DNA from: CAYMTR01 sp964393405
GTDB taxonomy: Bacteria; Bacteroidota; Bacteroidia; Bacteroidales; Prolixibacteraceae
Assembly: GCA_964393405.1 (NCBI GenBank)
Contig: CAYMTR010000004.1
Span: 49,604-113,603 of the forward strand
Length of the DNA stretch: 64,000 nt
Reading direction: 5' to 3'
The position numbers and the translations under genes were made by a program. Within the stretch, counting starts at the first letter, position 1; the number at the start of each line of letters is the position of its first letter. Under the pieces are notes generated by a model. The model made no database searches, was not told the origin of the DNA, and was given only the letters and a program-made list of their open reading frames with translations. Of the stretch, positions 34,985 to 43,172 are shown piece after piece.

Positions 34985-37593
34985 CCAATAAAGCGTTAAT
35001 ATTAGTATTACTTTTATTTGTAAGTATTTCATCCTTTTCCCAACCAACTCAGATAAAGATTGACGTTGCCGATAAGCAATTGAGCGAGGTCCTTGTTGAA
35101 TTACGAGATAAGTACGATTTCCAATTTTCTTACAGCGACAACCTTCTTTCCAAATTTAAAGTTACAGTTTCCAGAACCTTCGCAAGAAAAGATGAAGCAC
35201 TAAAGTTTCTTCTAAAAGGGCTTCCTTTCGAGGTTAAGAAATCGGGTGATGTATTTATAATAATTCCATTAAAGGAGGTTTATAAAGAAGAAAGAAAGGC
35301 TGAACTGGCAAAGATTGCAGGACAGATTGTTGAGTCAGGGTCTTATGAGCCTTTGCCTTTTTCACATGTGTGGGTCAACAACCAAGCCATGATTTCTGAC
35401 GTTATGGGCAGTTTCAATTATACTACTTCTGCCGGGACAAGTTTTCATTTAAAGATTTCTCATTTAGGTTATTATATTTACGATACTATTCTTTCGGCAG
35501 GGATAAACAAGCAATTCATACTCATACCCTCTTCTGAGAAGATTCCGGAGATAACTGTTCAGAACAATATTGTTGAAAAGGCTACCTTGATTGGTGATAA
35601 GCCAGGTAAAATAAAGCTAAATCATAATATTTCAAGATATCTTCCAGGTCAGGGAGATAACTCTGTTTTCAACCTTATTAGGCTTATGCCCGGTATAATG
35701 GCCTCAGGAGAGCAATCGACAGGACTGTTGATATGGGGCAGTCCTGAAGGACAAAGTCAAGTTACATTCGATGAGTTTACAATCTTCGGGTTGAAGAACT
35801 ATAATGACAATATCAGTATTGTTAATCCCTTCATGGTTAAGAATATCGAGATATATAAAGGAGGTTATGAGGCGAAATATGGCAACAGGGTTGGAGGGCT
35901 TGTAAACATTGCAGGTAAGAACGGTAATATGACTAGGCCCGTCTTAAGTCTTAATATTAATCAGACAACATTAAGTGGACTACTTGAGCTTCCTTCTCTG
36001 CAGAATTCATCAATAATGGTAGGCTACCGGCAGACTTATTACAATCTATATAAAAACACCAGTTTCAACATTTACGACGTGACTAAGCCTGTATCAAAAA
36101 GTGCAGGAAAGTCTCAGAATGCAAACAAATACTCATTCGATGTCAATGTATATCCCGATGATTATTTCTTTAGGGACTTCAACGTTAAGTTTTCAGCCAA
36201 TTTTGATCAAAGCGATAATTTCTATATAAGCTTCTTTGGTGCCAACGATAAATTTGTTCTTGCCTCTGAGACAGAAATTTCGAGGAAGGGTTCAGGGGCA
36301 AATAAAGAACCTTTCAAATTTACTATATACAGCAGAGAGTATAATTTGCAACAAGGTGGAAGCCTTTATTACGGGAGAACATGGAACAACGGTAGCTCTT
36401 CTTCTTTGTGTATTACCCATTCAGGTTTGTACAAAGAAACAAAAGAGACAATTGAATCGGAAGATAAAACCAACAGCGAATTGTTTAATGATGACCTTGC
36501 AAGGTTGGAGAATAGTATTCTTGAGAATTCTTTGAAAATAGACCACACTCACAATTTCATGAATGCACACAAGCTTGAAGCAGGAGTTGGTGTTTTTATG
36601 AATGAAGCAGTAATTACCGATCAAAATAAATATGGAGAAGAATGGTCGCTTGACTCAACTTTGATATATAACAATACAAGGGCAGTTGTATATATACAGG
36701 ACAACATTCCTCTGTTGGAAAACCTTGATATCAAAGCAGGACTCAGGTCGAATCTTCTGTTTAATACAGGGAAGTTTTATTTTGAACCTAGATTTTCCGC
36801 TTCTTATAAATTAGAAGATCACATAAAGATAAATGCATCTTGGGGTTTGTACGATCAGTTTATATACAAGGCTTCAAGTGTCGATAGGGATAATAACTTT
36901 TCCTTTCTCTGGATTACTGCAAGCAAGAGTACTCCGGTGCTTAAAGCAAGTCATCTTGTTGGGGGATTTAATTACTTCAGGAACGACCTGACAATAAATA
37001 TTGAAGGGTACTATAAGAAAACTTCTGATATAGTAAGGAGGGTATTTGAATCGAGGCTTATGCCCGATAATTTAATGGGGGAAGGGTTTGCGCCTTATCT
37101 GGGTGACGCTCGTGCCTATGGCGTTGACATATATGCTAAAAAGGATTTCGGAAATCATTCGGCATGGATTTCATATACTTTAAGCAAGGCTGAAGAAAAA
37201 ATATCGAGGTCAGGAAGTGGAGAACCTGAATTTTTACTGGCACCTCACGACCAGAGGCATGAGCTGAAGCTTGCAGCGTTGTTTAATGTGAAAAAGTTCT
37301 ATATATCTGCCAATTATGTTTATGGTTCAGGAATGCAGATAGTAAAAGATATTTTTGCAGAAGAAGTGGATAATATATTCTATTCGAGGTTTGATGCTTC
37401 TGTTACTTACAAGTTCTTTATCAAGAAGATTAACTGTGAGACAGGTCTATCGATAATTAACCTTTTTAATATACAAAACCTTAAGATTGACAACTTCAAG
37501 AAGATAAGCATAGCACCGGAGTTTGGAAATATATCTGTTTATACAAATGCAGTACCCTTTTCACCAACAATCTTTCTGAAGATAGTTATATAG
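34981..37593 (+). CDS. TonB-dependent receptor with STN signalling domain (transducer)
   Basis: An 870-aa outer-membrane receptor. Signal peptide 1-21; STN domain about 24-97 (QIKIDVADKQLSEVLVELRD, FSYSDNLL), the periplasmic unit that contacts FecR; regulatory-like sandwich about 110-190; plug about 210-320 (NLIRLMPGIMASGEQ, IEIYKGGYEAKYGNRVGGLVNI); barrel to the end. No SusD-like partner follows. The set sigma-FecR-receptor is a complete trans-envelope circuit in which ligand binding releases the sigma factor. The ligand is unknown; the plug lacks the usual SusC features, so siderophore or small-molecule transport is as likely as glycan. Confidence 0.92.
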   Translation: MTNKALILVLLLFVSISSFSQPTQIKIDVADKQLSEVLVELRDKYDFQFSYSDNLLSKFKVTVSRTFARKDEALKFLLKGLPFEVKKSGDVFIIIPLKEVYKEERKAELAKIAGQIVESGSYEPLPFSHVWVNNQAMISDVMGSFNYTTSAGTSFHLKISHLGYYIYDTILSAGINKQFILIPSSEKIPEITVQNNIVEKATLIGDKPGKIKLNHNISRYLPGQGDNSVFNLIRLMPGIMASGEQSTGLLIWGSPEGQSQVTFDEFTIFGLKNYNDNISIVNPFMVKNIEIYKGGYEAKYGNRVGGLVNIAGKNGNMTRPVLSLNINQTTLSGLLELPSLQNSSIMVGYRQTYYNLYKNTSFNIYDVTKPVSKSAGKSQNANKYSFDVNVYPDDYFFRDFNVKFSANFDQSDNFYISFFGANDKFVLASETEISRKGSGANKEPFKFTIYSREYNLQQGGSLYYGRTWNNGSSSSLCITHSGLYKETKETIESEDKTNSELFNDDLARLENSILENSLKIDHTHNFMNAHKLEAGVGVFMNEAVITDQNKYGEEWSLDSTLIYNNTRAVVYIQDNIPLLENLDIKAGLRSNLLFNTGKFYFEPRFSASYKLEDHIKINASWGLYDQFIYKASSVDRDNNFSFLWITASKSTPVLKASHLVGGFNYFRNDLTINIEGYYKKTSDIVRRVFESRLMPDNLMGEGFAPYLGDARAYGVDIYAKKDFGNHSAWISYTLSKAEEKISRSGSGEPEFLLAPHDQRHELKLAALFNVKKFYISANYVYGSGMQIVKDIFAEEVDNIFYSRFDASVTYKFFIKKINCETGLSIINLFNIQNLKIDNFKKISIAPEFGNISVYTNAVPFSPTIFLKIVI

Positions 37594-37600
37594 GATAAAA

Positions 37601-38266
37601 TCAGATAATTGTTGATATATATTTGAAAAGACGGATAAGATCTTTGTCCCTTTTCTGCTTAAGTTTATTTGTTTTTATTTCCTGTTTTAATAAATCTTTC
37701 TTTTCGGGGAAAGCTTTATATAGGTTATTGAATGAAGAAAAAGGAGTAACCTCCCTAGCGTTCAGTTGGAAATAATATAAAGGAGTAGCTTTCTTGAAAC
37801 TTGGATAAACATCAGCTTTAAATGGCACACCAAAAGATCCGGGTTTGAACTTTACAGTGTGTTTTTTGAGTAGTTTTATCTTATCGGAGTGAAAGAGTAC
37901 TTCATAAACTTTTTCTTCTTTATTTTCTCTCTTAAATATAAATATTGAGTTATTGAAATAAACAGAGTCGACTGCTGCGCTGTTCAAAAATGTATTTCCC
38001 TCGGGGCGGTCAACTTCGAATGCTTCAAAATAGATATTGTATCTGAGGGGTAAGATGTAAACCGTATTACCAGCTTTGATCCTTCCGTCAGTGTACTCAT
38101 CTAACAAATATGGAGAACCTTCAACATCAACACCACCCTCATGATTAGGGTTGTAAAGTTCGTTGAAGAATTTCTTTTGGACGTAGATATCTGTATAATT
38201 GGAGACCTGACATTCTGCAATAATTGATAAAACGATGAGGAACAAAATAAGAGATAGATGTTTCAT
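37601..38266 (-). CDS. Secreted protein of unknown function, paralogue of the 24.0 kb protein
   Basis: A 221-aa protein with signal peptide (LSLILFLIVLSIIAECQ). It shares with the 24036-24719 product the GSPYL..EY segment, the 'AVDSVYFNNSIFIFK' strand, and the C-terminal FNNLYKAFPEKKDLLKQEIK block ending in a basic helix. Together they define a family that I cannot name. It converges on the receptor gene, and its stop lies only 7 bp from it. Its start is 9 bp from the rnpA stop, so the two minus-strand genes could be cotranscribed. Confidence 0.65.
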   Translation of the reverse strand: MKHLSLILFLIVLSIIAECQVSNYTDIYVQKKFFNELYNPNHEGGVDVEGSPYLLDEYTDGRIKAGNTVYILPLRYNIYFEAFEVDRPEGNTFLNSAAVDSVYFNNSIFIFKRENKEEKVYEVLFHSDKIKLLKKHTVKFKPGSFGVPFKADVYPSFKKATPLYYFQLNAREVTPFSSFNNLYKAFPEKKDLLKQEIKTNKLKQKRDKDLIRLFKYISTII

Positions 38267-38275
38267 AGTTGCGAG

Positions 38276-38656
38276 TTATTTATTTAACGACGAAATAATC
38301 TTCTTAAATCCTTTAATCAAAAATGTTTCTATTGTTTTGTAATCAAGAATTTCTTTTTCGGTATATATCACCATGACTATAATCTTCCTCCCACAATTTT
38401 TTTCTGTAATTAGTTCTTTATTCAAGCGGTAAGCTTCTTTCATCCTTCTTTTGATGAGGTTTCTTTTTACTGCTTGTTTAAAAATTTTCTTGGGAACAGA
38501 AAAAACAACTCTGATATCAGGGTCGTCGGGTTGGCCAACCTCAAGGAAAAAGAATTTATATGGATAAGAGTACGTTGATTTTCCTTCAGAGAAAAGCCTA
38601 TCCAGTAGTACTTTACTGCATAAGCGTTCTGATTTTCTGAAGATGAGGTGTTTCAT
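38276..38656 (-). CDS. rnpA: Ribonuclease P protein component
   Basis: A 126-aa basic protein that assists the RNase P RNA in maturing tRNA 5' ends. It begins MKHLIFRKSERLCSKVLLDRLF and contains the signature KQAVKRNLIKRRMKEAYR, the conserved RNR-type RNA-binding helix. The frame extends upstream to 38773, but that extension crosses a strong terminator, so the ATG at 38656 is the start. The usual partner rpmH is not adjacent. Confidence 0.95.
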   Translation of the reverse strand: MKHLIFRKSERLCSKVLLDRLFSEGKSTYSYPYKFFFLEVGQPDDPDIRVVFSVPKKIFKQAVKRNLIKRRMKEAYRLNKELITEKNCGRKIIVMVIYTEKEILDYKTIETFLIKGFKKIISSLNK

Positions 38657-38673
38657 GAGATAAAAATAAAAAA

Positions 38674-38681
38674 CGAAAGTA
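38674..38681 (-). promoter_or_regulatory. Candidate -7 element of rnpA
   Basis: The minus strand reads TACTTTCG, one mismatch from TAnnTTTG, between the tsf terminator and the rnpA ATG. It would give a leader of about 11 bases. The -33 position falls in the terminator and has no TTTG. Confidence 0.35.
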
Positions 38682-38683
38682 AT

Positions 38684-38717
38684 AAAAAAAACCGCCCTCC
38701 CTAATAGGGAAGGCGGT
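38684..38717 (-). terminator. Terminator of the rplM-rpsI-rpsB-tsf cluster
   Basis: An 11-bp stem with one mismatch (plus 38691-38701 accgccctccc and 38707-38717 gggaaggcggt) around a 5-base loop, followed on the minus strand by eight T. It lies 25 bp after the tsf stop. Confidence 0.9.
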
Positions 38718-38741
38718 TGAGTACTATTTAAAACAGTAATA

Positions 38742-39566
38742 TTAGTCAGTAAGGGCGTAACGTAAGAACGCACTAACAGTCAAACCTTTATCGGCAGAAG
38801 CAAGATATTCTCTAACAGTAATCTTACCATCTTTAACAAATGTTTGGTTTAGCAATGTGCTTTCTTTAAAGAATTTTTCGAGTGCGCCTTGTGAAATTTT
38901 ATCGAGCATGTTTTCAGGTTTTCCTTCCATACGGAATTTTTCCTTAGCAATTTCGAGTTCTTTAGCAGCCACTTCAGCAGGTACATCGCCTTTGTCAATA
39001 GCCACAGGGCTCATGGCAGCAGCCTGCATGGCTACATCCTTAGCAACCTGAAGATCAACATCAGATTTATTGAACCCAATTACAGTGGCAAGTTTGTTGC
39101 CAGGGTGAATATATGCAACAGTATATTCAGCTTCAATTTTAGCAAAATATGAAAGTTGAATTTTCTCACCGATAACACCTGTCTGCTCAATAACGTGATC
39201 AGCAAGTGAGCGGCCGTCCATATCTAGTTGAAGTACTTCTTCAAGATTAGAAGCATTGCTAGCAAGGGCAACATCAAGCATCTTATTTGTCAAGTCAACG
39301 AAACCCTGATTCTTTGCAACAAAGTCAGTTTCGCAGTTCAAAACAATAATACCAGCTTTTTTGCCTGCAACCTTTGCAATAACAGCACCTTCAGTGGCAT
39401 CACGGTCAGCACGTTTATTAGCAATTGCTTTACCCTTTTCACGGATAATTTCGATTGCGCGGTTAAAATCACCATTTGCATCGGCGAGGGCTGATTTACA
39501 GTCCATCATACCGGCGCCAGTTACTTTACGTAACTTCATTACATCTGCAGCAGAAATTTCAGCCAT
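38742..39566 (-). CDS. tsf: Translation elongation factor Ts
   Basis: EF-Ts (274 aa) exchanges GDP for GTP on EF-Tu. The N-terminal UBA-like domain has VMKLRKVTGAGMMDCKSAL, followed by GAVIAKVAGKKAGIIVLNCETDFVAKN, the EF-Tu contact core. Length matches Bacteroidota EF-Ts. It follows rpsB by 30 bp in the classic rpsB-tsf order, ending at a strong terminator. Confidence 0.97.
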   Translation of the reverse strand: MAEISAADVMKLRKVTGAGMMDCKSALADANGDFNRAIEIIREKGKAIANKRADRDATEGAVIAKVAGKKAGIIVLNCETDFVAKNQGFVDLTNKMLDVALASNASNLEEVLQLDMDGRSLADHVIEQTGVIGEKIQLSYFAKIEAEYTVAYIHPGNKLATVIGFNKSDVDLQVAKDVAMQAAAMSPVAIDKGDVPAEVAAKELEIAKEKFRMEGKPENMLDKISQGALEKFFKESTLLNQTFVKDGKITVREYLASADKGLTVSAFLRYALTD

Positions 39567-39596
39567 TGTGTATATTTTAAATGAAATTGGTCAATA

Positions 39597-40451
39597 TTAT
39601 TCTTTGTCTTCTACTTTGGCATCCAAAGGTTTTTCTTCCTCTTCGTCTTCTTCGTCTTCTGTTTCTTCCTCTTCAATCTCTTCTTCATCGACCTTAGCAT
39701 TAGACCTTCTGGATTTTGGTTTTGGATCTTTCTTATCTGTAGATTCCTTTTCTTTTTCTGACTTACGTTCGCCTAAGCCTTCAGCGATAGCATCACACAT
39801 TTCACCAACGATAAGCTTAATTGATTCTGAAGCATCGTCATTAGCAGGAATGATAAAATCAAGTCCGTTAGGGTCAGAGTTTGTATCCACTATTGCAAAA
39901 ACAGGAATACCTAAACGTTGAGCTTCGCGTACAGCAATTTTTTCCTTCATTACGTCAACAATGAAAAGAGCTGCGGGAAGACGAGTAAGGTCAACAATTG
40001 ATCCGAGGATCTTACCCAGTTTAGCACGCTGACGGGTAATCTGAAGTTTTTCACGTTTTGAAAGGTTATCCCAGCTGCTGTTATCTTTCATCATTTTATC
40101 GATAGAAGACATTTTCTTTACAGCTTTACGGATAGTCGGGAAGTTGGTTAACATACCCCCCGGCCAACGTTCAACAACGTAAGGCATGTTTACTTCGCTA
40201 ACAAGATCAGCAACAATTTGTTTAGCTTGTTTCTTTGTTGCAACGAAAAGGATTTTACGACCTGACTTAGCAATTTGTTTTAACGCTGCAGCAGATTCAT
40301 CCATCTTTACAGCTGTCTTTTGTAAGTCAAGTAGGTGGATTCCGTTCTTCTCCATGAAGATGTAAGGAGCCATATGAGGATTCCATTTCCTTTTGAGGTG
40401 TCCGAAATGACAACCTGCTTTCAATAAATCTTCGAATTGAGCTTTTGGCAT
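39597..40451 (-). CDS. rpsB: Ribosomal protein uS2 with acidic C-terminal extension
   Basis: A 284-aa small-subunit protein. Family motifs: GCHFGHLKRKWNPHMAPYIF, FVATKKQAKQIV, RWPGGMLTNF, PAALFIVDVMKEKIAVREA and GIPVFAIVDTNSDPNGLDF. The conserved fold ends near residue 225. The remaining 60 residues are a charged tail, first Lys/Glu-rich, then almost pure Glu/Asp from about 255 to 275. Such tails occur in some Bacteroidota S2 proteins, but this one is long. A 122-nt leader precedes it after rpsI. Confidence 0.96.
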   Translation of the reverse strand: MPKAQFEDLLKAGCHFGHLKRKWNPHMAPYIFMEKNGIHLLDLQKTAVKMDESAAALKQIAKSGRKILFVATKKQAKQIVADLVSEVNMPYVVERWPGGMLTNFPTIRKAVKKMSSIDKMMKDNSSWDNLSKREKLQITRQRAKLGKILGSIVDLTRLPAALFIVDVMKEKIAVREAQRLGIPVFAIVDTNSDPNGLDFIIPANDDASESIKLIVGEMCDAIAEGLGERKSEKEKESTDKKDPKPKSRRSNAKVDEEEIEEEETEDEEDEEEEKPLDAKVEDKE

Positions 40452-40470
40452 ATGAATTCTTGTTTACATT

Positions 40471-40523
40471 CTGTAATATCAATTTACAGGTAGTCCCGGA
40501 ACATATACATTAGTTGTCTCCGG
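40471..40523 (-). promoter_or_regulatory. Structured leader upstream of rpsB
   Basis: In the 122-bp rpsI-rpsB gap there are two small inverted repeats. One is CTGTAA/TTACAG (40471-40476, 40484-40489, loop 7), 20 bases from the rpsB ATG; the other is CCGGA/TCCGG (40496-40500, 40519-40523). S2 leaders that bind the protein are known in other bacteria. Here a regulatory role is only suggested by position and the unusual length of the gap. Confidence 0.3.
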
Positions 40524-40573
40524 AAGTCGAGTAAATTTAGATACTAAACAAAATTTGGTTATACAATAAAATA

Positions 40574-40960
40574 TTAACGTTTTGAGAACTGGAAGCGTTT
40601 ACGTGCTTTTGGTTGACCCGGTTTTTTACGTTCAACTTCACGTGGGTCACGTGTCATAAATCCAGCTTTCTTTAATTCTGACTTGCTTTCAGCATCGATT
40701 TTAACCAATGCTCTTGAAATAGCTAAGCGAAGTGCTTCAGCTTGTCCGTTGAAACCACCACCAGTAAGGTTTACTTTTATGTCGTACTGAGTAGCAACAT
40801 TAAGAAGGTTGAGTGGCTGAAGAACAATATACTGAAGAGTTTCAAGTGGAAAGTATTCTTTCATATCACGATCATTGATTGTGATGTTTCCTTTGCCATC
40901 TTTCAGATATATACGGGCAATGGCTGCTTTCCTTCTACCTAATGCATTTATTATTTCCAT
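40574..40960 (-). CDS. rpsI: Ribosomal protein uS9
   Basis: A 128-aa small-subunit protein. Begins with LGRRKAAIARIYL and ends with the basic tail PGQPKARKRFQFSKR that reaches the P-site tRNA. TGGGFNGQAEALRLAISRAL is the core motif. The ATG overlaps the rplM stop by one base (TAATG). Confidence 0.97.
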   Translation of the reverse strand: MEIINALGRRKAAIARIYLKDGKGNITINDRDMKEYFPLETLQYIVLQPLNLLNVATQYDIKVNLTGGGFNGQAEALRLAISRALVKIDAESKSELKKAGFMTRDPREVERKKPGQPKARKRFQFSKR

Positions 40961-41415
40961 TATCTAATGCTGTTTAAGTCAATAACTGTGGGTTTCTGTG
41001 CTTCGTATTTGTGGTCAGGACCAACAACAACCTTAAGGTTTCTAAAGAGTTCGTCACCTAAACGGTTTTTTGGGAGCATGCCTCTGACAGCTTTCTCTAC
41101 AATACGTTCAGGATATTTCTTCAAAAGAACTTCAGGTGTCTGAAATGTTTGTCCTCCCGGATGTCCTGAGTGACGAACATATAGTTTGTCAGTCAATTTC
41201 TTACCGGTAAATACTACTTTTTCTGCATTGATAACAATTACATTATCACCACAATCAACATGCGGAGTATAACTTGGTTTGTGCTTGCCTCTGATGATTA
41301 ATGCAATTTTGCTTGCCATTCGACCTAAGATTTGGCCTTCGGCATCTACAACAACCCACTGTTTATCAACAGTAGCCTTGTTGGCTGAAACGGTTTTATA
41401 ACTTAATGTATCCAC
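40960..41415 (-). CDS. rplM: Ribosomal protein uL13
   Basis: A 151-aa large-subunit protein with WVVVDAEGQILGRMASKIA, VDCGDNVIVINAEKVVFTGKK and RAVRGMLPKNRLG motifs. The start is the GTG at 41413-41415 (reading as M-DTLSYKTVSANKATV), which matches the N-terminus and length in Bacteroides. The frame runs 10 codons further to a TTG, but those residues do not fit the family. It leads the L13-S9 pair and probably S2-EF-Ts, from the strong promoter 170 bases upstream. Confidence 0.95.
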   Translation of the reverse strand: MDTLSYKTVSANKATVDKQWVVVDAEGQILGRMASKIALIIRGKHKPSYTPHVDCGDNVIVINAEKVVFTGKKLTDKLYVRHSGHPGGQTFQTPEVLLKKYPERIVEKAVRGMLPKNRLGDELFRNLKVVVGPDHKYEAQKPTVIDLNSIR

Positions 41416-41586
41416 TTGGTTTACAAGTTTAAAAATTAATACCAATTAATATTTCTCTTGCTTATTTGTGTGTCGCCTGTAATTTGTGAAGATCATAAAA
41501 CATTTAGGAACTTCTTCCTGTCTGCTTTATTGCTAGTAAGGATCAGCACATTACCACACCACAAGAACGTTGGATAATCGGGACTG
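41416..41586 (-). ncRNA. Long 5' leader of rplM
   Basis: About 165 nt of leader follow the mapped promoter. The sequence contains the minihairpin AGGAA-GAAG-TTCCT near 41503-41516 and a possible closing helix between TTGTGGTGTGG and ACACACAA. L13 leaders that bind their own protein are known in Firmicutes. A similar autoregulatory role here is inference; no covariation evidence is available to me. Confidence 0.35.
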
Positions 41587-41616
41587 CAAAAGTATTTTAT
41601 TTTTTTTGAAATACAA
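41587..41616 (-). promoter_or_regulatory. Strong promoter of the rplM operon
   Basis: On the minus strand TTG (plus 41614-41616) and TACTTTTG (plus 41587-41594) stand exactly 19 bp apart, with GCAG following. This is the best match in the window to the Bacteroidota primary promoter. Start near 41580. Confidence 0.8.
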
Positions 41617-41647
41617 CACACTAACGAAAATATTTGCATATAAAATG

Positions 41648-43162
41648 CTATAATCCTATGACAATATATTTATCTTCTCTTTCCATAGCTTCTTTGAGCC
41701 ACTGTGGTATTATTTCCTTGATAAATACTGACTTGTCTTCGTTAAGTTTGTTCATGTCAAGCCCAATGAATTGTTGGGCTTTTTGCTTTGAAGATATATC
41801 GGGGTAGGGTATCTCTTTGTTATAACCCAGTTCTGCTAAGACCCTCGAAAGCTTTATCCTTGCCTCTTGTGCGATAACTATTCCCGTAGAAATAATTCTG
41901 CCAATCTCTACCGGGGCGTGAAATGAAGCCCCGTGGCTCGCTGCCGAGAAATCCCATCTCCACTGAGCATGGCGAATGTCGGTAAGTATGTCTTTCATCT
42001 GCAATTCAGATGCGCCTTTATCCCACGCTGTCTTTGCTTCGTTATGAGCTCTGACAAGAAGTTCTTCAAGCTTATCCCTGTTTTCAATTATTTTGTCCTG
42101 GCGCTCATAAACGTCTTTTATCAGGTTGTCGGTTTCTTCTCTGTGGCATACCTGACAAGAGTTAGATACATTATTCAAAGGACTTTGTATGTGGTGGTCA
42201 GTGAATTTCTGACCTCCCTCGCTCATATATGGCATATGGCAGTCGGCGCATGATACCCCCCGACTGGCATGGGTACCTGTTAGGTGTGTTTCAAAACAAG
42301 GATGTTGCGCTTTCAGCATTGGCGCCTTGCTCATTGCATGTGTCCAGTCTGAAAAGTTGATTTCATCGTAATATTCTTCAATAGATTCAACACTTTGTCC
42401 TTTGTCCCAAGGGAAAGTAAGATACTGTACCCCATCGATTTTCTTCTTGTCAAAATAATATTCAACATGGCACTGGGCGCAAACAAGCGTTCTCATCTCT
42501 TGATGTGATGATTTTGTTATATCCTTTCCTGATCTTTCGAATGCTTCAACTAACGCAGGCCTCGAAATATGTAGGTTCATTGTTTTTGCATCGTGACAAT
42601 CGCCGCAACCGATAGGATTAACTATCTGACTGCCATTTTCATCCCAGGTTCCTTTATAAAACTCGGCAACTCCGATTTCATTCATAAGCCTTGGCACATC
42701 AGGACTCTTGCATGTCCAACATGTGTTGGGCTGTGGACTTGGTGTCCCTTCAGTCGGTGCGCCTGTTCTGAGGGTGTTGTTAATATCTTCTATTGCAAAC
42801 CAGTGGCCTCTCGACTGTTTGTAATCTTTTGAGAAACTGTACCCTGCCCATAATACAACAAGACGTGGGTCGACTTCAAGCATATCAATTTCTGCAGAGC
42901 CGTTATATTTACTTCTGAAACTAGTATCCTGCGTTCCTATCCATGATTGATATTCCCGGGGGAAATTCTTACCCCATACTTCATTTCTGGGCTCAAATTG
43001 TGAGTGAGTAACCTGTGGTGTATATACAAACATCGATTCTGCTCGTCTTTCAAGAATGGATGAGGCCAGCATTCCTATAATGAAGACCAGCGCCATAGTG
43101 CCGAAAAACAACAACCAACCAACAATGGGTTTATTTTTAATTAGCTCAGTAATTGACTTCAT
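41648..43162 (-). CDS. nrfA: Ammonia-forming cytochrome c nitrite reductase, catalytic subunit
   Basis: A 504-aa periplasmic pentahaem enzyme that reduces nitrite to ammonium with six electrons. Five haem sites: CWTCK (the special lysine-ligated catalytic haem 1), CGDCH, CAQCH, CADCH and CQVCH. An N-terminal helix (WLLFFGTMALVFIIGMLASS) serves as signal or anchor. KAQHPCFETHLTGTHASRGVSC and MPYMSEGGQKFTDHHI surround the Ca-site and active-site residues. Ten bp downstream of nrfH, which feeds it electrons from menaquinol. Indicates anaerobic nitrite respiration or detoxification. Confidence 0.97.
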   Translation of the reverse strand: MKSITELIKNKPIVGWLLFFGTMALVFIIGMLASSILERRAESMFVYTPQVTHSQFEPRNEVWGKNFPREYQSWIGTQDTSFRSKYNGSAEIDMLEVDPRLVVLWAGYSFSKDYKQSRGHWFAIEDINNTLRTGAPTEGTPSPQPNTCWTCKSPDVPRLMNEIGVAEFYKGTWDENGSQIVNPIGCGDCHDAKTMNLHISRPALVEAFERSGKDITKSSHQEMRTLVCAQCHVEYYFDKKKIDGVQYLTFPWDKGQSVESIEEYYDEINFSDWTHAMSKAPMLKAQHPCFETHLTGTHASRGVSCADCHMPYMSEGGQKFTDHHIQSPLNNVSNSCQVCHREETDNLIKDVYERQDKIIENRDKLEELLVRAHNEAKTAWDKGASELQMKDILTDIRHAQWRWDFSAASHGASFHAPVEIGRIISTGIVIAQEARIKLSRVLAELGYNKEIPYPDISSKQKAQQFIGLDMNKLNEDKSVFIKEIIPQWLKEAMEREDKYIVIGL

Positions 43163-43172
43163 ATCTTTGTTT

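Noticed and set aside
39361..39921. Long plus-strand frame rich in serine opposite rpsB and tsf
   Set aside because: It is antisense to two certain ribosomal genes; the serine runs are the reverse reading of the acidic Glu/Asp tail. It has no own start signal.
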